Source: Cryptomeria japonica
Taxonomy: Eukaryota; Streptophyta; Pinopsida; Cupressales; Cupressaceae
Reading direction: 5' to 3'
Assembly: GCF_030272615.1 (NCBI RefSeq)
Contig: NC_081412.1
Span: forward strand, 106,022,296 to 106,086,295
Length of the DNA stretch: 64,000 nt
The notes under the pieces were generated by a model. The model worked only from the letters and a program-made list of their open reading frames with translations. It ran no database searches and was not told where the DNA came from. The translations under genes and the position numbers were made by a program. Below are positions 46,900 to 56,640 of the stretch, piece by piece. Each line of letters begins with the position of its first letter. The first letter of the stretch is position 1.

Positions 46900-47811
46900 A
46901 ACTTTCTTGCACCTATGTTGTCTAACTGATGCTTTAGATAAAATATGAGAGCAATAATATTATCAAGTTTAGAACTTGAGAAGAGCAATGGAAATTTCAT
47001 GGATGATTTGCATTAGGAAGGTATAATTGTGTTTATTTGTGTTTTCATTGCATTTACATCATTTCTTCATTTTTATGATCAGAATTTGTTGTGTTTCTTA
47101 AGCTTTATGTGGTTAAGGTAAGCTTAGCTTAAGTGTAATAAATTAATAAGAGATCTAATTAGATGATTAATTAGGTCATTATCTTAATTACTCCAGCACC
47201 CCCTTAATATTAACTAAGGGAGAAGCTAAAAACCCCAATGAAGAATGCATGAATGGATGAGTGGGGGATCCCACCAACTACAAGGCTTGATGAGGTACCC
47301 ATGTACAAAAAAATAAATCTCAACCAAATAAAAAAAGAAAAAGAGAAAACCACATGGGAAAACCTGCTCTCCAAAAGAGAGAAAAAATAAAAACCACAGT
47401 AGTGAAAGAAGGATAGGAGGGTTCAATGTAACCCCCCAAGGATTGCTTCTATGCTAAAAGAACAATGAATTTCATCCTCATAGGAGAGAACAAAAAAGGA
47501 TGGAAATGTCCCCAAGAAGAAGTAGCTCCTATGGAAATGATGAAAGCTTGAAGACAGAACACAATCCATTAAAAATTTATCCCCTTAGGAAGAAAGAAAT
47601 CCACTAGATATTTGAGAAGTCTTTCTCATAAAATGAAAGAATTAAGAATACAAATTCAAATGATGTATCCCTTTGGAAACTGCTCAAATATCACTATGTC
47701 CACGAAGGATGATGATGCAACAAACCAATCAGGTACATGCCAAATCAATGTAAAAGGTGACGATCTAGGACTCTATAAAAATAGATGTAGAATAATCTCC
47801 ATGGGTGATGA

Positions 47812-48815
47812 AGATTATATATCAATATTTATGTGGCTATCAACAAAGAGGATATGAATATCTGGAAGATAATCCTTCGAATTTATAATTTGAAACTCCA
47901 CAAACAAAAATGAGAGTTCTACAAGATATGAATCCCAAGTAGTTATATCTGGAAGAAATGAAGATTGATGGGATAACTGTTGGGAAAATAGGTAAATTGT
48001 ACACCTTGCAAAATAATGTTTATTATTGTAATATTTTATTTTAATATGTGATTTGCACATGGACGTGTAAAGTGTAGAGATTCCCTAAGAATATTCACAA
48101 GGCTACTTGATAAGTGGTATTGTAACATTGGGATATATTATATTGTATTTATTTAATATTAAGGAAAGTAATTTAATAATGTACCCAATATTAGATATGA
48201 TGTGAATAGAGTAGTTATCCTGTGGTATTATCAAATGACTTTGTAGCACATGATTTTGATGTAATACCACATGGTGGTTTTGTGGGATCTTGTGTCTATA
48301 AAATCAACCACAAGGGTAGTTGTTTGGGTAAGCCAGGTTTATCATTTGTGGAGTTTAAAAGTATGGTATAGGATGTGTGGTTACATGCTTGTTCACATAG
48401 AGTTCTTGTTTCAAAAGCTTTCACAATTGTATTTGTAAAGGTTGCAATTTTGTTAATACATGGTGATAGAAGCTTTTGGAGGTTGGGTTCTTCCCTCATG
48501 AGGGTCTTCCCAAGGTATATTTTGTGTCAACTTTGATGGGTATGTTGTTTATTCTTTGCATGTGGATTCTATATTTTTATTTGATTGAAATATCAATTGG
48601 GTTATGTGGAAATTATTATATGTATGGTTGCAAGTTTCTTTTCAATAACAAAAAAGATGAGATTAATTTCTTCAAGATGATGTAGCTATCAACAAAGAGG
48701 AGGTTAATTTCTCAAGATAATCCTCCAAATATGTAATTGAGACTCAACGTACAAGGGTGATGTGTCTACAAGATAAGAATCCCAAGTAGTTATGTCTAGG
48801 AGATGAATTCCCTAC
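47812..48815. repeat. Imperfect direct repeats around an LTR-like insert
   Basis: The block CTATCAACAAAGAGG...GAATCCCAAGTAGTTAT at 47837-47950 recurs at 48686-48798, an offset of 849 bp. Between them lies a sequence beginning TGTTGGGAAAATAGG (about 47979) and ending TTCAATAACA (about 48650), with a TATAAAA-like motif near 48297. It looks like a small solo LTR, but I see no target duplication. Confidence 0.45.
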
Positions 48816-49320
48816 TAAATCAATGGGGGTCATGCATGTTTCAATTCTAAGCTGATTAGGAACAATAGAAGATATAGATAAGGTCTCAACATGCGGAGTG
48901 ATAATTGAAAGACAAGTCTCTAATCCATAAAAATGTGCAAGACCTATGACCAACTCAATCATCTCAAAATTATCATGATCATAAGGTATACAATATACAT
49001 GTGCAAGGGAAATGATCCAATCTCTTGTGAGATCCTCTAGAAATGAAAATATATGAGGGTCTCCATAGATCTTCCAAAGGTGAGTCCAAAGTGTGTGAGG
49101 ATAATCAATATCCAATAAAGCACATATAGTGTCAAGATGAACACTAGACAAAATAGGTCCTACAACATGGTCAATGATGATCCTCCAAGCATACCTAATC
49201 CTCTCTGTGATTGTCTTAGGGACAATTCCATATAGATAAGGCAAAAAATTAAACCACTTGAGATGTGTTACGATTCCCTTTGGCCAAGACTAATAATTAT
49301 TTTTTGCTGGGATGAATAAA
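48744..49320 (-). pseudogene. copia-4 Gag-like remnant
   Basis: On the minus strand, a stopped lead-in read as NNY..W and THLKWFNFLPYLYG is followed by a 166-codon frame (49244-48744) with MPYLYGIVPKTITERIRYAW, LDTICALLDIDYP and LWTHLWKIYGDPHIFSFLED. Spacing of the NNY-W and PYLYG elements and the LW.HL...YGD stretch resembles copia Gag of the UBN2 type. There is no zinc knuckle and no pol after it. Confidence 0.5.
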
Positions 49321-49484
49321 AAAAAATCATGATACATCTTCAAATGAAATAATCAACCTCAAAGCCTCAATGCATGTAAATAAGATCAAATAAACTCTCT
49401 AAAAAATATATCCTTTTTCAGTGCTAAAACATCCAAGTAATTGCCCAGTATGCAAAAGCACAAAATTGAATAAATAGATCTAGT

Positions 49485-49496
49485 GCTTTGATACCA
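49485..49496 (-). promoter_or_regulatory. Primer binding site, copia-4
   Basis: GCTTTGATACCA on the plus strand is TGGTATCAAAGC on the minus strand, directly next to the LTR tip TGTTGGAGTG at 49497. Confidence 0.8.
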
Positions 49497-49683
49497 TGTT
49501 GGAGTGAATATTAACCCTACAACTCCCATAAATCACTTTCAACCAAAAAACATATCACATCTGAAGACAAAAAGGCATGATTAATGATATATAACCTTGA
49601 AAGATAATTGATCCAAAGAGACATGTAATATTGAGATTAACTTTTAAATAAGTTGGATGGATTACAATTAATGTTTATGAAAG

Positions 49684-50960
49684 TGTAGTATCATAAAATT
49701 GTGACCCTAGCAATTTTTTACTGCATTAGGGTCCTCACGCATGTGATCTTGAATCCTCTAGCCTGATCGAAGACTGGAGATTGCTCGACTTACGAAAATA
49801 GCTTCTTCCTTGGCCTTTGCATCACCCCGACCGCATTCTGCCTTGGAGAAATGAGTCAAACAGGGGCATGGCACGATTGTCCCCCCTTGGACAAGGGGGT
49901 GGTGCCACTATCCCCCCTTGGACAGGGGCATGGTGTCACTTTCCTCCCAGGATAGGGGCATGACACCCCTGTCCCTACCCTATTTTTGGGCAGGACCCTT
50001 CCTATAGCATGCATTGTGGGTTGTGCCTCAGGCAGGAAACTCCCCTGATGTTGTCCCATGACGAAATTCAAATCTACTAACATGTATTTAAGGGGGCATT
50101 CATCCTTTCATTTGCATAAGTTTGATAAGTGGAATTTCGATAAGGTCATGTTGCGTAAGCGATCAAGCATTCAAGAGCATTCAAGCATTCTTTTCCAGGA
50201 TTGAGCATTCTCAAGTTTCCCTTCAAGGATAGGTGTTGTATTCAAGTCAAGGATTCAACCATTGAAGAGGAGATTGATTTCAACATACAATTCCACACAA
50301 GCATTTCTATCAACATTGCTACTACAACCTCCCTTGAGGTGATTTAAAATTCACTCTTTCATTTACATCTACTCGCAAGTACTTTCTTTCATTACTTGGT
50401 TAATTCCAAAATTGGGGTTTGACCTAAAGGCAAACCCCCAATCCCAACCCATTTTCCTCTCTTTTCAGTGTGTAGGTTGTAGGTGCACAACTGTACTTTC
50501 GAATTTGGGATTTATTTGCAAAGGTAGAAAAACCCTTTTCGTTTTGCAGATTTTTTGAAGGACCTTGTACATTCTCGCCACGGTCCGAGCAACTTTTCCT
50601 CAAATTCGTAGGGCAACTTCGTCTCGACATTTTACTGCCAGATCCAAGTGCACAGCTTTATCCCATATTCCGATCTCAAGTTATAATCAATTCTTTGTCA
50701 CTTTTGCACTACATAATTCAATCAATTCCTTTCCATTTCAAACAAGGAAGAGGGGATCAACTTATCATTCCCAATTCATTCAGAATTCAATCTACCATCT
50801 TTGTGTGGAGAGATTGAATCTAGTGAATTATCTTCTCCCCCTTCCTAATGTAATGGTGAAAAGTTCTTGAATGGTAATCGATAGTGAAACTCTCATCTCT
50901 CTTTGAGGGAAAGGGTAGTTTCTTTCTTGATCTATCATTCACCATTTTCTCACCATTATA
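49684..50960 (+). mobile_element. Gypsy solo LTR inside the copia-4 5' LTR
   Basis: This 1,277-bp block begins TGTAGTATCATAAAATTGTG and ends CACCATTATA, with exact GAAAG duplications (49679-49683 and 50961-50965). It is related to 32537-35061 read in reverse. It contains a four-fold GC-rich minirepeat (49860-49985) and GGGGTTTGACCTAAAGGCAAAC. Short readings inside it (for example 50565-50870) have no counterpart reading in the other copy and are not genes. Confidence 0.85.
49860..49985 (+). repeat. ~31-bp minirepeat in gypsy LTR
   Basis: Four imperfect units, starting near 49860, 49892, 49923 and 49953, share GGGGCATGGTGCCACT and CCCCCCTTGGACA. The related LTR at 32537-35061 has about two such units (about 34846-34900), so copy number varies between family members. 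Confidence 0.7.
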
Positions 50961-51320
50961 GAAAGCATAAAGATAAAACCCTAGATGAAAACCTTATGAG
51001 AGGATTAAGTTAGATCTTGGAATCTTAATCATATGACTTGAGATAAACTGGCATGTAATTAGCTCAATCTAAATATAAAGAAGCACTCCTAAGCTTAGTT
51101 TAAGTGTAATAAAGTAATAAGGGACCTAATTAGATAATTAATTAAGTGATTATCCTAATTAGACCAACATATTACATTATAAGGCATCATTGAATACTTG
51201 TCATTTGTATGTATAAATGTAAAAAGAATCTATTATGGGGGTTACATGTATGTCAATCATTGTAAAGTTTACACATTGATTCTACTAATCAGAGCACTTA
51301 GATTTGTTGTAATTTATTTC

Positions 51321-51634
51321 TTTTATGATGTTTTTTAATCCTATCTTGAAAAGGACATATATTATTTAAAGAAATGTATCTTAAAAATATTTGTGACTCT
51401 TAAACATGTTTCATGAGGTTCTCTTGTAAATCTTTGTGACACTACTTGGTAGTTTTATTTATTGATTGATTTTATTTTTTTATGGGGTTTTTTAATCTTG
51501 CCTTGAAAAGGACATATGTTTTAAAGAAATTTTGTCTAAAAAAAATTGTGTAACTTTTAGACATGTTTCATGAGGTTCTTGTGTAAAGCTTTGTAACACT
51601 ACTCGGGTTTTTTATATATTGATTGATCTATATA
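51321..51634. repeat. 157-bp tandem duplication
   Basis: Unit 1 (51321-51477) and unit 2 (51478 to about 51634) share TTTTTAATCCTATCTTGAAAAGGACAT-like and AACATGTTTCATGAGGTTCT blocks in the same order. Differences are scattered, so it is not recent. Confidence 0.75.
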
Positions 51635-51970
51635 GGCGTGCACATTATTAGTGGTATTGTGTAGCAAGTGGAAGCATGGTTAAGCTATCAAAATGCTATA
51701 AAAAAATTCTATAGATTAAAGAGTGTGTGTTTCTTGTTGCTCTATACTCTAAATCAAGATGGCAATAGACATAGGTTTGGATGTTCTTCTGAAGAATTTC
51801 TTAAGAAAAAGTATGTAACTTTATTGATCAAAAGTTAAATAACATGTTATAGATATGATGTTTTCTCTTCTAGACCATGGATCAAATTCTCATTATATTA
51901 TAAACATGTTTTGATGTTAATATGATGGGTGGTTCTTAAGAAGGAGATCTTTTTTTACTTAAATTATTTA

Positions 51971-51974
<4 letters not shown>

Positions 51975-52013
<39 letters not shown>
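51975..52013. repeat. TA microsatellite
   Basis: An unbroken run of TA dinucleotides of about 19 units. Confidence 0.95.
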
Positions 52014-52016
<3 letters not shown>

Positions 52017-52929
52017 GGAATTTGGTTTTATTTTCTTATAATTTATTCTATATTCTATCTCTTTTTTTAAGGCTTGTTCAAATTCTTATGGTGTTGAAAT
52101 TTTGTTAAACCTTATATAACTTTTCACACTCTCCTCCTAGGATCAATATAAAAATTATTTATTAGTTCCTAGCATTTGTTATCAAAACTTAGCCAGCTTG
52201 TGAGACCAATAGGAGGATTCGACTTTTTATTTTAATCCTTTTTGGATTACAATATTTGTGGTTGATCTTATTTTTCTACAAATAAATAGAAATGTGATGT
52301 AGACAATTCACAACACAACATTCACCATTAATGACAAAAAATAAGAAACACAAGAAACTCAAGAAATTAGATTAAGTATCCTTTCATTATTCTCCTTCAA
52401 TTCTACCTCTACAACTGAAAATAAACCCTTATAGCTACAATATGAAAATTACCTTTTTTAGCATATTTTTGCAAGATTCTAAATTTACTATTTTTGGTAA
52501 TTTTACATGCTTACTTGCATGGCTACAAAAGTTAATATTTTTTAAAGCTAACTAGAGTGAAACCATATTTCAACTTAATATACTAATGACATGCAAAATT
52601 AAAAGATAACTAAAAATTACAACAATGGAAAATCCCCAAAAAAACAATAAGTCCAATTTGAGGCCTCATATGAAGGAATTTGGCCCTAGAAAAATGTTGA
52701 AGTGCGGTCCATTTCAATATATTCTATTGGCATTTTATTCAACTCTTTAAGATGATTATCCATGTAAAATTTCAGCCCAATCAATTTCTCAAGGTCAAAA
52801 GTTATGACCTCTAAAAGTCTTTATAGCATTCCCCTCTAGTTGAAAAGAATGCAACTCCTACAAGTTGTTGTCCTCAAATTTCTAACACTTGTCTTGATCC
52901 AACTTCTTCAAGTCCCACTCCATAATCCA

Positions 52930-54560
52930 TGTATTTTCTACTGGTGCTAATTATTCCCATTGTACTAGATATCTATTGTATTGTCCTTGTCAAGTGTGAA
53001 TGGTCTTCCTATCTAGAACTTTTGCAATCTCTTCTCTTTTTGTACTCAAAATTATCTACTATAAATCCACTTCCTCCTTGTTATCATCATCACAATCTTA
53101 ACCATGGAAAATATATAAATAAAAAACATTTAGAACAAGGTAAATATCCAAATTACCTAGTAAATGTACCTCATAAGCATTATCATTGATTTTCTTTATA
53201 ACCTTACAAGCACAAATTTTCTTGTACTTCAATTTGTGGTAAATTTATATGATAAACCTCTCTCTTCATAAATATACCATCAATAAATCACCTTTATTAA
53301 ATACTTGAATTTTTCAACCAACATCTGTTATAATTTTATACCTCTCATTATTTTCCTCCAACTTCTATCTAGCTTCTTTCTCCAAATATTGAAGGTGTTC
53401 TACAAATTCTTTCCATTATCACAAAATACATTGAATCTAGAGAACCCTTCATATTCCTACCATAAACAACATGAAATGGTGATTTTCCTGTTGATCTTTT
53501 CATTGAACTATTGTAGAAAAATTATGCTTGGATTAATGCCAAGTCCCACTATTTGGGATTCTCTCCAATAGCGCACCTTAATAGGTTTCCCAAAATCTGA
53601 TTGACTAACTCTTATTGCTCATTTATTTGAGGGTGATGAAAACTATTGAAATATAACTTAGTCCCCATATTCTTTCATAAATTCTTCCAAAAATGACTCA
53701 AAAACGTGGTATCCCTATTAGAGGTAATAGTTTTTCGAACACCATGCAATCTAACAATTTTTATAAAAACAATTCTTTCACCCTTGTTGGATAAATAGTT
53801 TTCTTGCAAGTACTGAAATGAGTCATCTTAGAGAACCTATAAATAACCACAAAAATAGAATCATTACCTTGTTATATTTTGGTGGTCTCGACACAAAGTT
53901 TATGCTCAAATTTTTTCATGGTTCTATGGGAATGGGTACTACTAATGGCATACACAACCCTGTATTTGATGAGTGTCCTTAGCTATCTGAAAAATCCTAC
54001 ACCCAGTCCCATGCCTGGTTATGTCTCTTTTCATCTTTGGTCAGTAGTATTTATATTCTATTAAGGGTATTATTTTATCCATTCCAAAATGTCTAGCCAA
54101 GCCACTAGCATGCTCTTTAATAATAATTTCTCTCATAGAGCTAGCTAAAATGCATAGTTGTTTTCCTCTAAAGAGGTATCCACCCTACATAAAGTATTCA
54201 TACTTAATGTGCTTCAAGTTTCCAACTACCAAAATTTTCAATTGTTCCACAATCTCCAAAAAATCATCATTAGATTCATATGTCTTTGATGACATCAAAA
54301 CAAATTACCTCACTCTCCATTGTGGTCAAAAGTATAGCATGCCTACTCAAAGCATCTACAAATTATTTTTGTTTTCTTGACTTGTTCTTCAAAACAAATG
54401 TGTAGTCTTATAAGAAAGAGACCCATTTTCCATGCCTTCTATTTAATTGTTTTTTATGTGTTTAGATTTTCAATGCAATATTATTTGTAAACAACACAAA
54501 CTCCTTGGGCACTAGATAGTGCCTCCAATGTCTCAAGGCTTACATAATTGTATAAAATTA
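52930..54560 (-). pseudogene. gypsy-3 integrase
   Basis: Reading the minus strand through many stops gives a zinc-domain-like segment (YLFRGKQLCI, KEHASGLARHFGMDK, about 54080-54190), [15 protein letters not shown] with a catalytic Asp (about 53690-53730), FHHPQINEQ.ELVNQILGN carrying the catalytic Glu region (about 53580-53640) and FFYNSSMKRSTGKSPFHVVYG (about 53455-53530). Plus-strand ORFs over this stretch are antisense shadows. Confidence 0.75.
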
Positions 54561-55475
54561 TGCATCATGAATTGCATGGTTATTTCTTAGCTCATTCAAC
54601 TTTTCACTATAGAAAGTGATGGGTTTACCTTCTTTACTAAGTACATCTTCTATGCCCACATGTGAGGCATCACATTCCACTTCAAATACCTTATCAAAGT
54701 TTGGTAATGCTGGAGCTTTTGTCACCTTCTTGTTTTAAGGTACTTGAAACTTTCCTCAACTTCATTAGTCCATACATATTCTCTTCCTTTGGTCAATCTA
54801 TGATTGGTGCTAAATACTACTAGAATTTTGAATGAACTTCAATAGAATGTCGCCAACCCATGAAAGCTTCTTACCTGTGTTATGCTACTTTGGTCAATCT
54901 ATGATGGGTGCTAAATACTACATCCATTTTGACACCATCTACAAAAATGACAAAAAAAAAATACTAGATTGTCTAGCGTGAACCTGCACTTCTTTAAATA
55001 ATCATAGAGTTTCTCTTTCCTCATCACACCCAATATGATCCTCAAGTGTTGCAAACCTACTCTTCTTTTCTTTTACTAAAAACTAAAATATTATCAAAAT
55101 AAATTACTACAAACTTACCAATGTAAGATCACAACATAGTATTCATTAGCCTCATAAAGGTATTACGTCCATTCGATAATATGAATGGTATAACCATCCA
55201 CTCATATAAGTTGTCTCTAGTTTTTAAGGCTATTTTTCACTCATCCCCTTCTCGTATCCAAATTTGGTGATAACCACTTTATAGGTTGATCTTGCTAAAA
55301 TATGTGGCCCCTACAAGCACATCCATCATGTTGCCTATATGTGGTATATAAAATTTATGTTTAATGGTACTCTTATTGATTACTTTGATATATGTGCACA
55401 TACTCCATGCACCATCCTTCTTTGGAGTTAACAATGTCGGTACATCACATGGGCTCATGGTCTCTCTCACCACAC
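54561..55475 (-). pseudogene. gypsy-3 reverse transcriptase and RNase H
   Basis: On the minus strand: [55 protein letters not shown] and the active-site region FVVIYFDNILVFSKR, where the second catalytic Asp has become Asn. RNase H-like sequence with a shifted frame follows. Element B's left LTR abuts at 55476. Confidence 0.78.
55410..55475. repeat. 66-bp target duplication, left copy
   Basis: CACCATCCTTCTTTGG...CTCACCACAC is repeated at 61865-61930 with a single difference (GTCGG against GTTGG). It is part of gypsy-3 RT and flanks element B on both sides. Ordinary LTR elements make duplications of about 5 bp. Confidence 0.9.
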
Positions 55476-56278
55476 TGAGAGGGGGGTTGAATCAGTGTCT
55501 AACTCGTAGATGAAAGATTTAAACTTGTTTGCAACTTTATAACCCAAATTAATATACTGCTAAGCAAATAATAATGTAGTAAAAAGAAACAAAAGAATAA
55601 GCATCAATGCACACCATAACACAGATATTTTTGGTGAGGAAACATGATAGGAGAAAAACCTCGGTGGGATTTGTGACCCACAATATTTACTCACTAGCCA
55701 ATATGAATAATTATTACTTAGTACAATAGGAGCCCGCACATGCAGGAAGGCCAACTGCCTAGAGCTCACTGCTCAATACAGAAATGGAGTCCCACTAACT
55801 ACAATTGGATGGTTAAATCCAATAACAATGTACTACTCAAAATAGCATCTGCAATGTTGGATTCAGTACCGGTTTAAGCTCTATATAATACCTCTGCCAT
55901 AAACCTTGCTTCGCTTTTCTCTGCTCTTATTCGCTCATAAGATAATTATATCAAAGTGCATATACAATTATTCACTCTCATATACCACTTACATACATAC
56001 CTAATTACATTACAAAATGACCTACAAGATCTCATACATATATGAGTCTTTACAATACATCATGTCGGCTATACAAATATATTTACAATACAAAACAATA
56101 TTATTTCCAAGTCGGCTAGACTACCGGTGTAACTGGATGCCAGTGTGAATAACCTTTGTTCTGATTGTTGGTGTCAGTAGGTGAAATCTATTGCCGGTAT
56201 AGCTTGTGAACCATGTTACCAGTCGGTTTCCATTAATGACAACATCAACCATTCTCATCTGAGTGTATAATGCCAACA
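55476..56278 (-). repeat. Element B 3' LTR, end-truncated
   Basis: It is collinear with 61047-61863, but stops at the C-rich CTCTCA and lacks the following CTTTGGGACTAACC...ATCTAACA. Both LTRs carry the hairpin block (about 55624-55682). A TATA-like TATTATATAG lies at about 55881-55890 on the minus strand. Confidence 0.9.
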
Positions 56279-56640
56279 ATCTCCCCATTTGGCATTGATG
56301 GCAACACTCATGAGAAAAATTCAAAAACTGATATCCAAAATTAAGTCCAAAAAGTGAGAGTGCTCCCCTTGAGAAAATGATTTCCTTCTGTACATCTTTC
56401 TCATTACACCACTCCCCCTTTGACATCGATGACAAAGGATGTCAAGAGTATCAAAAATTACCTAGAACCTTGTAGCCGGTTATGTACAATCTAGAAAATG
56501 TCTGCCAAAACTAAGTTAAGACCTTGCAAAAACTTAGTATTGTCAAAAATTATAGTCTCTATCTGTTGGATCATACCGGCGAGATAATGCATTTGTTGCT
56601 TCGGTGATTTCTCCCCTTGAATAGTTGCCTTAGATAACTC
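56279..56640 (-). promoter_or_regulatory. Polypurine tract cluster of element B
   Basis: On the minus strand: terminal AAATGGGGAGAT next to the LTR, TCAAGGGGAGCAC, GTCAAAGGGGGAGTGG and CAAGGGGAGAAATC further upstream. The layout is the same as in element A and the copia elements. Confidence 0.72.

Larger units (their letters stand above)
46900..51169 (-). mobile_element. Short gag-only copia-like element copia-4
   Basis: On the minus strand there is a 5' LTR (50966-51169 plus 49497-49683), a primer site, a Gag-like frame, and a 3' LTR whose start (TGCTGGAGTAATTAAG, 47198) follows a polypurine tract AAGGGGG. The last ~95 bp before 47198 match the tip of the 5' LTR before 51169. The left limit of the 3' LTR is not resolved. 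No pol motifs are present in the 2.3-kb internal region, so it is non-autonomous or deleted. Confidence 0.6.
51170..52859. other. AT-rich spacer with tandem duplication and possible LTR remnant
   Basis: No gene is seen. It holds the 157-bp tandem duplication (51321-51634) and a TA microsatellite. CCTAGCATTTGTTATCAAAAC near 52171-52191 faintly resembles an LTR end plus primer site on the plus strand, so an old LTR may lie to its left. Confidence 0.4.

Noticed and set aside
50565-50870. 101-codon plus-strand ORF
   Set aside because: Inside a gypsy solo LTR and not preserved in the related LTR.
51975-52013. Regulatory or origin-like AT element
   Set aside because: A plain TA microsatellite with no associated motif.
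55472-55475. Ordinary 4-bp ACAC target duplication as full explanation of element B
   Set aside because: ACAC is shared at the junctions, but it leaves the 66-bp repeat and the missing LTR tip unexplained, so it is reported only as part of the alternatives.
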